A program made the position numbers and the translations under genes. This document shows, in pieces, positions 54,945-63,533 of a DNA stretch of 64,000 bases. Every line of letters starts with the position of its first letter. Position 1 is the stretch's first letter. The DNA is from Micromonospora sp. NBC_01796 (lineage in GTDB: Bacteria; Actinomycetota; Actinomycetes; Mycobacteriales; Micromonosporaceae). The stretch is from positions 6,804,001-6,868,000 of the forward strand of contig NZ_CP109078.1 in NCBI RefSeq assembly GCF_035917455.1. The letters run 5' to 3'. Under the pieces are notes generated by a model, which was not told the DNA's origin, searched no databases, and saw nothing but the letters and a program-made list of their open reading frames with translations.

Positions 54945-56603
54945 ATGGTGAACCCCGCGATCCTGACCGTCGACGACGATCCCGCGGTGTCGCGCGCTGT
55001 GGCTCGTGACATCCGGCGGCGCTACGGCGACCGGTACCGGGTGGTGCGGGCCGACTCCGGCGACGCGGCACTGGACGCGCTCCGGGAGCTCAAGCTCCGG
55101 GGCGAGCAGGTTGCCGTGCTCCTCGCGGACTACCGGATGCCGCAGATGAACGGCATCCAGTTCCTCGAAGCGGCGATGGACCTCTTTCCGCAGGCCCGCC
55201 GGGTGCTGCTGACCGCGTACGCGGACACCGACGCGGCCATCGACGCGATCAACGTGGTCGACCTCGACCACTACCTGCTCAAGCCCTGGGACCCGCCGGA
55301 GGAGAAGCTCTACCCGGTGCTCGACAACCTGATCGAGGCTTGGTTGGCGACGCCGGACGCCACGACCACCGAGACCCGGGTGATCGGGCACCGCTGGTCC
55401 GCGCCGTCGTTCGCGATGCGGGACTTCCTGGCCCGCAACCTGGTGCCGTTCCGGTGGCTGCTCGCCGACGAGCCGGAGGGCGAGCGGTTGCTGGCCGCCG
55501 CCCACCTCACCGCCGCCGACGTGCCCGTGGTGATCACCCCGGACGGCAAGGTGCTCGCCTCGCCGACCGAGGCCGACCTGGCCGGCCACGTCGGCCTGAG
55601 CACCACACCGGCATCCGACTTCTACGACGTGATCGTGGTCGGCGCCGGCCCGGCCGGACTGGGCGCCGCGGTCTACGCCGCCTCCGAGGGCCTGCGTACG
55701 GTCCTGGTCGAGCAGCGGGCCACCGGCGGGCAGGCGGGGCAGAGCAGCCGGATCGAGAACTACCTCGGCTTCCCGGAGGGGGTGTCCGGGGCGCAGTTGA
55801 CCGACCGGGCCCGCCGGCAGGCGCTGAAGTTCGGCGCGGAGATTCTCAGCACCCGTGAGGTCGTCGGCCTGGAGGCGGCCGGCACCGCCCGCCTGCTCCG
55901 GTTCGGCGACGGGACCTCGCTCGCCGCGCACTCCGCGGTGCTGGCCACGGGCGTCTCCTACCGGATGCTCGACGCCCCCGGACTGGCCGAGTTGACCGGT
56001 CGGGGCGTCTTCTACGGCTCCGCCGCGACCGAGGCGCCCAGTTGCAGCGGCGAGGAGGTCTACATCGTCGGCGGCGCGAACTCGGCCGGCCAGGCGGCGC
56101 TGCACTTCGCCCGGTACGCCCACCGGGTCAACATCGTCATCCGTGGCGACAGCCTGGCGGCGTCGATGTCCCGGTACCTGATCGAGCAGGTCGAACGGAC
56201 GCCCAACATCACCGTGCACCCGAACACCGAGGTGGTCGGCGGTTCGGGCGAGGAGCACCTGGAGCGGCTGACGCTCTGCCAGCGGCGTACCGGCAGCACG
56301 CGTACGGTCGACACCTCCTGGTTGTTCATCTTCATCGGGGCCGAGCCCCGGACGAACTGGCTCGACGGGGTGGTCTCCCGCGACGAGCGGGGCTTCATCG
56401 TGACCGGCCCGGCGTTGTTGCGTGACGGGCAGCGCCCGGCCGGCTGGTCGTTGCCCCGGGACCCGTACCACCTCGAGTCGAGCCTGCCGGGGGTGTTCGC
56501 CGCCGGTGACGTACGGGCCGACTCGGTGAAGCGGGTCGCCTCGGCGGTCGGCGAGGGCGCGATGGCGGTCACCGTGGTACACCGGTATCTGGAGGCGCAA
56601 TGA
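54945..56603 (+). CDS. response-receiver fused to thioredoxin-reductase-like flavoprotein
   Basis: 552 residues. Receiver domain (1-125): acidic pocket Asp10-Asp11-Asp12, phospho-acceptor Asp62 in LLADYRMP, Thr90 and Lys113 in LLKPWDP. A linker domain (about 145-220) with a thioredoxin-like look follows. Then a thioredoxin-reductase-type FAD/NAD(P) module: VVGAGPAGLGAAVYAASEG near 231, NYLGFPEGVSG near 272, VYIVGGANSAGQAALHFARY near 372 and GVFAAGDVRADSVKRVASAV near 525. The redox CxxC is missing; only Cys367 lies at that place. Its stop overlaps the kinase start as ATGA. It probably senses or sets redox state under control of the partner kinase. Confidence 0.9.
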   Translation: MVNPAILTVDDDPAVSRAVARDIRRRYGDRYRVVRADSGDAALDALRELKLRGEQVAVLLADYRMPQMNGIQFLEAAMDLFPQARRVLLTAYADTDAAIDAINVVDLDHYLLKPWDPPEEKLYPVLDNLIEAWLATPDATTTETRVIGHRWSAPSFAMRDFLARNLVPFRWLLADEPEGERLLAAAHLTAADVPVVITPDGKVLASPTEADLAGHVGLSTTPASDFYDVIVVGAGPAGLGAAVYAASEGLRTVLVEQRATGGQAGQSSRIENYLGFPEGVSGAQLTDRARRQALKFGAEILSTREVVGLEAAGTARLLRFGDGTSLAAHSAVLATGVSYRMLDAPGLAELTGRGVFYGSAATEAPSCSGEEVYIVGGANSAGQAALHFARYAHRVNIVIRGDSLAASMSRYLIEQVERTPNITVHPNTEVVGGSGEEHLERLTLCQRRTGSTRTVDTSWLFIFIGAEPRTNWLDGVVSRDERGFIVTGPALLRDGQRPAGWSLPRDPYHLESSLPGVFAAGDVRADSVKRVASAVGEGAMAVTVVHRYLEAQ

Positions 56604-58066
56604 GTGACCAGGGGACCGACCGGCTGGACCGGGAGCAGTTACGCACCCTGTTCCTGTTCGAGGCGCTGACCGACGAGCAGCTCGACTGGCTCGCCGAGCA
56701 GGGCCGGGTGGAGCGGCGGGAGGCGGAGACCTGCATCTTCGCCGAGGGCGAGCTGGCGACCTGCTTCTACGTCCTGCTCAGCGGCACCGTGATGCAGTCC
56801 GGCCGGGTGCGCGGCGAGGAGGTCGAGGTCATCCGGACCAGCCAGCGGGGCGTCTACGGCGGGGCGATCCGGGCGTACATGCCCGACGACCCCGACCAGC
56901 GGTACGCCAACACGCTGCGGGCGATCTCCGACTGCGAGCTGTTCGTGCTGCCGGCGGAGGTGTTCGCCAAGGCGATGCGGAAGTGGTTCCCGATGGCGGT
57001 GCACCTGCTGGAGGGGCTGTTCTACGGCATGCGGCGGACCCAGTCGCTGCTCGGTGAGCGGGAGCGGTTGCTGGCCCTGGGCGCGCTCTCCGCCGGGCTG
57101 ACCCACGAGCTGAACAATCCCGCCGCGGCGGCCGTACGGGCCACGTCGACGCTTCGTGGCCACGTCACCGGGATGCGGCACAAGCTCGCCATGATCGCCG
57201 ACGGTCGGCTCGACGGCACCCGGCTGCACGACCTGGTCGAGTTGCAGGACGACGCGGTGAAGCGGGCCGCGACCGCCCCCGAACTCTCCGCGCTGGATGC
57301 CAGCGACGCCGAGGACACGTTGACCGACTGGCTCGACGAGCACCACTTCGCCGACGGCTGGCGGCTGGCGCCGACCCTGGTCGCCGGCGGCATCGACACC
57401 GACTGGCTGGACCAGGTCGCGCTCGCCGTCGGCGAGGAGAACCTCGACCCGGCGGTCCGGTGGCTGACGTACACGGTCGAGACCGAGCAGCTCATGCGGG
57501 AGATCGACGACGCGGTCGGGCGGATTTCCGGCCTGGTCGGCGCGGCGAAGCAGTACACCCAGTTGGACCGGGCGCCGTACCAGACGGTGGACGTGCGCGA
57601 CCTGCTCAACGCGACGCTCACCATCATGAAGGCGAAGATCCCGGCGGGGGTCCGCAAGGAGAAGCACTACGACCCGAACCTGCCCGCCATCCCCGCGTAC
57701 GCGGCGGAGCTGAACCAGGTCTGGACCAACCTGATCGACAACGCGCTCGGCGCGATGGGCGACAGCGGCACCCTTTCGGTGCGCACCAGCCGCGAGGGCG
57801 ACATGTTGGTGGTCGAGATCGGTGACACCGGGCCGGGTATCCCGGACGCGATCCGGGACCGGATCTTCGAGCCGTTCTTCACCACCAAGCCGGTGGGTGA
57901 GGGGACCGGTCTGGGGCTGGACATCTCGTACCGGATCGTGGTCACCAAGCACCGGGGGGACATCCGGGTCTCCTCGACGCCGGGCGACACCCGGTTCCGG
58001 GTCTACCTGCCGATCACCCCGCCGCCGGTGGTGCTCGCCGACGCGGAGGCGCCCGCCACGGCGTAA
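56600..58066 (+). CDS. histidine kinase with cyclic-nucleotide-type sensor domain
   Basis: 488 residues. N-terminal cNMP-binding fold (about 12-135; CIFAEGELATCFYVLLSGTV near 45), a helical middle, a H-box with His169 in SAGLTHELNNPAAAAV, then HATPase: VWTNLIDNALGAMGD near 374, VEIGDTGPGIP near 405, FEPFFTTKPVGEGTGLGLDI near 424. No membrane segment, so cytosolic. The gene pair implies that the receiver of the preceding flavoprotein is its substrate. The Arg-containing phosphate cassette of true cAMP receptors is not obvious, so the ligand may be something else. Confidence 0.9.
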   Translation: MSDQGTDRLDREQLRTLFLFEALTDEQLDWLAEQGRVERREAETCIFAEGELATCFYVLLSGTVMQSGRVRGEEVEVIRTSQRGVYGGAIRAYMPDDPDQRYANTLRAISDCELFVLPAEVFAKAMRKWFPMAVHLLEGLFYGMRRTQSLLGERERLLALGALSAGLTHELNNPAAAAVRATSTLRGHVTGMRHKLAMIADGRLDGTRLHDLVELQDDAVKRAATAPELSALDASDAEDTLTDWLDEHHFADGWRLAPTLVAGGIDTDWLDQVALAVGEENLDPAVRWLTYTVETEQLMREIDDAVGRISGLVGAAKQYTQLDRAPYQTVDVRDLLNATLTIMKAKIPAGVRKEKHYDPNLPAIPAYAAELNQVWTNLIDNALGAMGDSGTLSVRTSREGDMLVVEIGDTGPGIPDAIRDRIFEPFFTTKPVGEGTGLGLDISYRIVVTKHRGDIRVSSTPGDTRFRVYLPITPPPVVLADAEAPATA

Positions 58067-58143
58067 CCACCCGGTTGTCGGTCTCACGGGATCGGGCCGG
58101 TCGGTCGGGAAAACGGGTTGTCCGGCCGACTACGGTGCGAAGG

Positions 58144-58419
58144 GTGGGTAGTGACCGGGAAAAGGTGTTGCGGACGTTTCTCAGGGACGACCGGCTGGTG
58201 ATGATCCCGGCGAAGGCCGGCAAGCGTCGTGTCCTGCTGGAACACATCGTCACCGCGTTCGAGCCCGGGGTGCGGTTTCCCGAGCGGGAGGTCGACGCGG
58301 TGCTCCGGGCGTTCTACGAGACGGACTGGGTCTCGTTGCGGCGTTACCTGATCGCCGAGGGGCTGATGGCCCGCGAGGACGGCTGGTACTGGCGTACCGG
58401 CGGCCCGGTCGAGGTGTGA
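58144..58419 (+). CDS. small DUF2087 protein
   Basis: 91 residues: MGSDREKVLRTFLRDDRLVM at the start, LLEHIVTAFEPGVRFPEREV in the middle, YETDWVSLRRYLIAEGLM near 63. DUF2087 is a winged-helix-like unit often attached to HTH regulators; here it stands alone, with GTG as start. It may bind DNA or nucleotide, which is unproven. Confidence 0.78.
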   Translation: MGSDREKVLRTFLRDDRLVMIPAKAGKRRVLLEHIVTAFEPGVRFPEREVDAVLRAFYETDWVSLRRYLIAEGLMAREDGWYWRTGGPVEV

Positions 58420-58443
58420 CGACCGGGCCGGACGTGGGGAGCC

Positions 58444-59370
58444 TCAGCTTCCGGTCAGTACCGGCGCCAGCGTCCTGAGCTGGGCCAGTTGCTCACCGAC
58501 GGTGCCGCCGAGCGGCTGTACGCAGACGTGGTCGGCTCCGGCGTCGTGGTGTGCCCGGATCCGTTCGGCGATCTGTTCCGGTTCGCCCCAGGCCACGATC
58601 GCATCGACCAGCTTGTCGCTGCCCCCGTCGGCCAGATCCCGTTCGTCCCAGCCGAGAGCGCGCAGGTGGTTGGCGTAGTTCGGCATTGCCAGGTAGCCGG
58701 TGGTGAAGACCCGGCCGATCGCCCTGGCCCGGTCCGGGTCGGTGGTGAGCACGACGGTCTGTTCCGGTGCGAGCACCGGGTCGGGGCCGAGGAGCGTGCG
58801 GGCCCGGGCGGTGTGCTCGGGGGTGACGAAGTAGGGGTGGGCGCCCTCGGTGCGGGTGCCGGCCAGTTCGAGCATGCCCGACCGCAGCGCGGCCAGCATC
58901 CGGGGCGCGGGAGCGGACACCGGACCCTCGTACGGGGTGGCGTCCATGGCGTCGAGGTAGGCGCGCATCGCCGCCAGCGGTTTGCGGTAGTCGTGCCCGC
59001 GGCTGGAGACGAGCGGAGCGTGACTCACGCCGAGCCCGAGGATGAAGCGGTCGCCGGACGCCTCGGCCAGGGCCTTCGCGCCGTTCGACGCGGCGGTGGC
59101 GTCGCGACCCCAGATGTTGACGATGCCGGTGGCGATCATGATCTGTGAGGTGGCGTTGAGCAGGATGCCGGAGTGGACCAGCGCTTCCTTGCTGGCCGGG
59201 GTCTCGCCCACCCAGACGGTGCCGTAGCCCAGGTCTTCGAGTTCGCTGACCGCCGCACCGGCGGTAGCCGCCGACTCCAGGCTGAGCCGACTGCTCCAGA
59301 CCCCGACCCGGCCCATCCGCTGTTTCAACCGGGCGAGATCCACTCCGCCGGGGCGTTCCTGCTGCTGCAT
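58444..59370 (-). CDS. LLM-class F420-dependent oxidoreductase
   Basis: 308 residues. Luciferase-like TIM barrel: GRVGVWSSRLSLESAATA near 19, LEDLGYGTVWVGETPASKEA near 46, DRFILGLGVSHAPLVSSRGH near 107. It resembles the actinobacterial F420 subfamily rather than FMN monooxygenases. Substrate unknown. Convergent with the DUF2087 gene and divergent from the drug exporter. Confidence 0.85.
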   Translation of the reverse strand: MQQQERPGGVDLARLKQRMGRVGVWSSRLSLESAATAGAAVSELEDLGYGTVWVGETPASKEALVHSGILLNATSQIMIATGIVNIWGRDATAASNGAKALAEASGDRFILGLGVSHAPLVSSRGHDYRKPLAAMRAYLDAMDATPYEGPVSAPAPRMLAALRSGMLELAGTRTEGAHPYFVTPEHTARARTLLGPDPVLAPEQTVVLTTDPDRARAIGRVFTTGYLAMPNYANHLRALGWDERDLADGGSDKLVDAIVAWGEPEQIAERIRAHHDAGADHVCVQPLGGTVGEQLAQLRTLAPVLTGS

Positions 59371-59478
59371 CCGACCCTCACCGCCTCACGTCTCCGGTCG
59401 TCGACCCCTGCGCGACCGCGAAATTGATCTTAGGGTCCGCGGTCCGTGCCGAGCCGTCGGCGCGACCGGAGGAGCGAA

Positions 59479-59511
59479 TTGACAGTCACTCGATTTTGAG
59501 AGCTACTATCA
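59479..59511 (+). promoter_or_regulatory. promoter and candidate TetR operator of the drug exporter
   Basis: TTGACA (59479-59484) and TACTAT (59504-59509), spacer 19. The 15-base imperfect palindrome TGAGAGCTACTATCA (59497-59511) covers the -10 and is the natural candidate site for the TetR protein encoded downstream. Confidence 0.55.
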
Positions 59512-59545
59512 TTTCAGTTCGTCTCCTACTTTCCCTGGAGTTGGC

Positions 59546-61057
59546 ATGAAGACCCCATCCAGCCGGTGGTGGGCGCTGGCCGCCCTCGCCCTGGCCATGC
59601 TCACCATCGGGCTCGACACCACCGTGCTGACCGTGGCGATGCCCACCCTGGCCACCGACCTCGGTGCCACCACGGCCCAACTGCAGTGGTTCAGCAGCGC
59701 GTACACGCTGGTGCTGGCGGCGACGCTGCTCCCGGCCGGGGCACTCGGCGACCGGTACGGCCGGCGCCGGCTCCTGCTCGGCGCCCTGGTCCTGTTCGGC
59801 GCCGCCTCCGTGCTCTGCGCCTACGCCGGATCCGCCGACGGACTGATCGCCGCCCGCGCGGTGCTGGGACTCGGGGCGGCGATCATGATGCCGCTCTCCA
59901 TGGCGGTGCTACCGGTGATCTTCACCGACGCCGCCGAACGGGCCCGCGCCCTCACCGTCTGGGTCACCGCGACCGCCATCGGCCTGCCGCTCGGCCCGAT
60001 CCTCGGCGGCTGGCTGCTCACCCACTTCTGGTGGGGCTCCATCTTCCTGATCAACGTGCCGCTGGTGGTTCTCGGCGTGATCGCGGTCGCGCTGTTCGTA
60101 CCCGAATCGCGCAGCGACCGGCCCACCCCGCTCGACCTGGTCGGCGTGGCGCTCTCCTCGCTCGGCCTGCTCGGGCTGACCTACGGCTTCATCCGCGCCG
60201 GACAGGACGGCTGGGGCGACCCGGGTACGCCGCTCACCATCGCCGTCGGACTGCTCCTGCTGGTCGGGTTCGTGGCCTGGCAGCGCCGTACGCCCCACCC
60301 GCTGATCGACCTCGCCCTGTTCCGGAGTCGCGGCTTCACCTGGGGCAGCATCCTCGCCACCGGGGTCAACTTCGCCCTGTTCGGACTCCTGTTCGCGGTG
60401 CCGCAGTTCCTCCAGTCGGTCACCGGAGCCACCGCCCTCGGCACCGGCGTCCGGCTCCTCCCACTCATCGCCGGCCTGCTCGTCGGCACCCGACTCGCCG
60501 ACCGGCTGGTCCGGACCTTCGCCCCCGGCCCGGTGCTCGCGGTCGGATTCGTGCTGCTCACCATCGGCCTCGCCCTCGGCGCCAACACCGGCACCGACAC
60601 CGCCTACTGGTACACCGGCACCTGGATCGCCCTCGTCGGCGCGGGCATGGGGGTGGCCCTGCCCACCGCCATGAACGCCGCCCTCGGCGCGCTGTCCACC
60701 GAACGGTCCGGATCGGGTTCGGCGCTGATCCAGGCCCTGCGACAGGCCGGGGGCACCATCGGCGTCGCCATCCTCGGCACGATCCTGAGCTCCGGATACC
60801 GCTCCGGGCTCGGCGACGAGGTACGGCTGCCGGTCACCGACAGCGTCACCACCGGTGTGGCGGTGGCCCGGCAACTGGGCCGGCCCGACCTGCTCGACAC
60901 GGTCCGGTCCGCGTACGTGCACGGTATGGACCTGATGCTCTGGACCTGCGCCGGCATCTGCATCGTCGCCGCCATAACAGCGGTGATCGTGCTCCCTCGA
61001 CGGCGGCCAGCGGTGCGACCCGTGGTGGATGAGCCAGAATCTATGCATGTCGGCTGA
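59546..61057 (+). CDS. DHA2-family MFS drug exporter
   Basis: 503 residues, 14 predicted membrane segments (EmrB/QacA type). TM1 motif D LGLDTTVLTVAMPTLATDL-like region near 20 (key residues Leu, Asp, Thr, Val), GALGDRYGRRRLLL near 68, and a motif C-type GLPLGPILGGWLLTHFWW near 150. Start ATG follows GGAG. It exports toxic compounds with proton exchange; its drug range is unknown. It overlaps the TetR gene. Confidence 0.9.
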   Translation: MKTPSSRWWALAALALAMLTIGLDTTVLTVAMPTLATDLGATTAQLQWFSSAYTLVLAATLLPAGALGDRYGRRRLLLGALVLFGAASVLCAYAGSADGLIAARAVLGLGAAIMMPLSMAVLPVIFTDAAERARALTVWVTATAIGLPLGPILGGWLLTHFWWGSIFLINVPLVVLGVIAVALFVPESRSDRPTPLDLVGVALSSLGLLGLTYGFIRAGQDGWGDPGTPLTIAVGLLLLVGFVAWQRRTPHPLIDLALFRSRGFTWGSILATGVNFALFGLLFAVPQFLQSVTGATALGTGVRLLPLIAGLLVGTRLADRLVRTFAPGPVLAVGFVLLTIGLALGANTGTDTAYWYTGTWIALVGAGMGVALPTAMNAALGALSTERSGSGSALIQALRQAGGTIGVAILGTILSSGYRSGLGDEVRLPVTDSVTTGVAVARQLGRPDLLDTVRSAYVHGMDLMLWTCAGICIVAAITAVIVLPRRRPAVRPVVDEPESMHVG

Positions 61058-61667
61058 ACCAGAGACGCTCGGGCTGCGCGAACGCAAGAAGATCCGGACC
61101 CGCGCGACGATCCGCGAGCACGCCATGCGGCTCTTCGCCGAGCAGGGCTACGCGGAGACGACGGTCGAGCAGATAGCCGAGGCGGCCGAGGTCTCACCCA
61201 GCACCCTGTTCCGGTACTTCCCGTCCAAGGAACGCCTGGTCCTGACCGACGACCTCGACCCCGTCCTGCTGACCTCGTTCGTCGACCAGCCGGCCGACCT
61301 TCCGCTACTGACCGCGTTCCGGCGGTCCATCGAGTCGGTGTTCCTCCGCCTGTCGCCGGAGGAGCGCGAGCAGGAGGAGCGGCGGCAACGCCTGATCTAT
61401 TCGGTGCCGGAGCTGCGGGCGGCCCAGATGGACGAGCTCCTCCGTACCATCGACCTGCTGGGCCAGGCGGTCACCGATCGGCTGGGCGGGGACGCCGACC
61501 CGTTCGAGGTACGGGTCTTCGCGGGCGCGCTGGCCGGTGCGGTGCTCGGCACCGTACGCGGCGAGCCGCCCCGGATCTCCGAACTGCTCCGCGCCATCGA
61601 AGTGCTGGAATCGGGATTTCCGCTGGTACGGGCGATCGAGGCCGCCCGTACCAGCGGGTCGGCCTGA
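61047..61667 (+). CDS. TetR-family regulator of the drug exporter
   Basis: 206 residues. N-terminal HTH (KIRTRATIREHAMRLFAEQG near 15, TTVEQIAEAAEVSPSTLFRY near 37) and a helical ligand domain. Starts 11 bases before the exporter stop, so the two form one transcript and probably a feedback loop. ATG at 61029 in the same frame is an alternative start. Confidence 0.9.
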   Translation: MSAEPETLGLRERKKIRTRATIREHAMRLFAEQGYAETTVEQIAEAAEVSPSTLFRYFPSKERLVLTDDLDPVLLTSFVDQPADLPLLTAFRRSIESVFLRLSPEEREQEERRQRLIYSVPELRAAQMDELLRTIDLLGQAVTDRLGGDADPFEVRVFAGALAGAVLGTVRGEPPRISELLRAIEVLESGFPLVRAIEAARTSGSA

Positions 61668-61777
61668 CCGCCGCGTCGGACCACCCGGCCGGCGGTGGGC
61701 TGGCCACGGGGGCAACCGTCGATCCTGGCAGGATCTGACCGGGCAGCACCGGCGACCGACACGGAGGACGAGCGCGG

Positions 61778-62398
61778 ATGCGCGACGAGACGATCGGGGA
61801 CTTCCTGGACCGGCTCGCCGACCGGGTCCCGGCACCCGGCGGCGGCGCGACCGCCGCGTTGCACGCCGCCCAGGCGGCCGCGCTGCTCGGCATGGTCGCC
61901 CGGTACAGCACGGGGGAGAGGTACGCCGAGCACCGGGACGTCATCGACCGGATCCGGGAGAGCGCCGACGAGCTGCGCGGCACCGCACTCCGGCTCGCCG
62001 CCGACGACGCTTCCGCCTTCACCGCGGTCACCGACGCCTACCGGCTGCCCAAGGAGTCCGAGGCGCAGCGGACCGCCCGTTCGCAGGCCATCGCATCCGC
62101 CCTGGTCGGTGCGGCACAGCCACCGGCCCGGGTGATCGCGGCCGCCACGACCCTCATCACGCTGGCGGAGGAGCTGCTGCCGGTCGGCAACCCGAACGTC
62201 AGCTCCGACGTGGCCGCCGCCGTCGAGGCCGCCCGCGCCGCCGCCACCACCGCGCGGGTCAACGTCGAGATCAACCTCAGCGGCGTACGCGACGACGCCG
62301 CCCGCGCGGAACTCGTCGCCGCCACGGACCGGGTCGACGAGCTGGCCGACCGGGCGGACCGGGTCACCGCCGCCGTTCGGGCGGGAATCGCCGGATGA
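61778..62398 (+). CDS. fchA: cyclodeaminase/cyclohydrolase family protein (FchA-like)
   Basis: 206 residues, all-helical fold of formiminotransferase-cyclodeaminase and methenyl-THF cyclohydrolases: IGDFLDRLADRVPAPGGGAT near 6, then NPNVSSDVAAAVEAARAAA near 140. It overlaps folD as ATGA, so both act in the tetrahydrofolate one-carbon pathway (methenyl-THF to 10-formyl-THF). GGAGG lies about 10 bases upstream of the start. Confidence 0.82.
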   Translation: MRDETIGDFLDRLADRVPAPGGGATAALHAAQAAALLGMVARYSTGERYAEHRDVIDRIRESADELRGTALRLAADDASAFTAVTDAYRLPKESEAQRTARSQAIASALVGAAQPPARVIAAATTLITLAEELLPVGNPNVSSDVAAAVEAARAAATTARVNVEINLSGVRDDAARAELVAATDRVDELADRADRVTAAVRAGIAG

Positions 62399-63252
62399 GC
62401 GGGCTCCTGCTCGGCGGCCGTGAACTGGCCGCCGCCATCCGCGCCGAGACCGCGCAACGGGCCGCCCTGCTCACCGCCGCCGGCACACCGCCCCAGCTCA
62501 CCGTCGTGGTCGCCACCGACGACGAGGCGAGCGCCTGGTACGTACGGTCGATCAGCACCGCGGCGGTGAAGATCGGAATCAGCTGTACGGTGATCGAGCT
62601 GGGCGCCGACGCCGACGCCGCGACGATCCGCGCCACCCTGGCCCGGCTCAGCGCCGACGAGCTGGTGCACGGCATCATCCTGCAGACCCCGCTGCCCGCC
62701 GGGGCGAGACTGGAGGACCTGGCCGGGGCGATCGCCGTGGAGAAGGACGTCGACGGGGCGAACCCGCTCAGCCTCGGCCGGCTCGCGGCCGGACTGCCCG
62801 CGTACCCGCCCGCGACGGCTGCGGCGGTGCTGGCGATCCTCGACCACCACGGGGTCGAGCTGGCCGGGCGGCGGGCTGCCGTGATCGGGCGCTCCACCGT
62901 GGTCGGCAAGCCCGTCGCGCATCTGCTGCTGGACCGGCACGCCACGGTGACCGTCTGCCATTCCCGTACGCCCGACCTGGCTGCTGCCACCTCGACGGCC
63001 GACATCCTGGTGGCCGCCGTGGGCCGGGCCGGACTGGTCACCGCCGAGCACGTCAAGCGGGGCGCGGTGGTGGTCGACGTCGGCACCAACCCGACGCCGG
63101 CCGGCGGCCTGGTCGGAGACGTGGACGCGGATTCGGTCGCGGAGCATGCCGGCGGGCTCACCCCGGTACCCGGCGGCGTCGGTCCGGTGACCACGGCACT
63201 GCTGCTGAACCACACCGTACGGGCCGCGGCGGCGCAGGTCGGTTCGGCGTAA
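62395..63252 (+). CDS. folD: methylene-THF dehydrogenase/cyclohydrolase FolD
   Basis: 285 residues. NADP-dependent oxidation of methylene-THF and hydrolysis of methenyl-THF. Marks: DDEASAWYVRSISTAAVKIG near 40 (Tyr and Lys of the active site), GIILQTPLPAG near 94, EKDVDGANPLSLGRL near 115, GRSTVVGKPVAHLLL near 163 and TPVPGGVGPVTTALLL near 258. It links formate-level carbon to biosynthesis. Confidence 0.95.
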   Translation: MSGLLLGGRELAAAIRAETAQRAALLTAAGTPPQLTVVVATDDEASAWYVRSISTAAVKIGISCTVIELGADADAATIRATLARLSADELVHGIILQTPLPAGARLEDLAGAIAVEKDVDGANPLSLGRLAAGLPAYPPATAAAVLAILDHHGVELAGRRAAVIGRSTVVGKPVAHLLLDRHATVTVCHSRTPDLAAATSTADILVAAVGRAGLVTAEHVKRGAVVVDVGTNPTPAGGLVGDVDADSVAEHAGGLTPVPGGVGPVTTALLLNHTVRAAAAQVGSA

Positions 63253-63533
63253 CCGGGGCCCCGTCCCGCCGGTACGCCGAACGGATCGACGGGAACCCAT
63301 TGACCGGGTGCTGCCGGGCATGCTCCGATGGTCGGTATCGCCACGGTGTCGGGGGCAACCACGCCGGTCGGCGGAGCCGGATCAGGCACAGGCGGTGGTC
63401 GTCGCGTTGAGCGGCGCCCCCGGACCGGGTTTGTGACCAGAGCTCAGCCAACGCCCCGGCACCGCAGGAACACCACCACGCGACACGACCGTGCTGGCGT
63501 TCCCCGCCGGGGTCCGACCGGTGATGGGAAGAC

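Noticed and set aside
63253-63533. A gene between folD and the last open gene
   Set aside because: Frames there are short or low-complexity without start signals; no RNA-like structure stood out.
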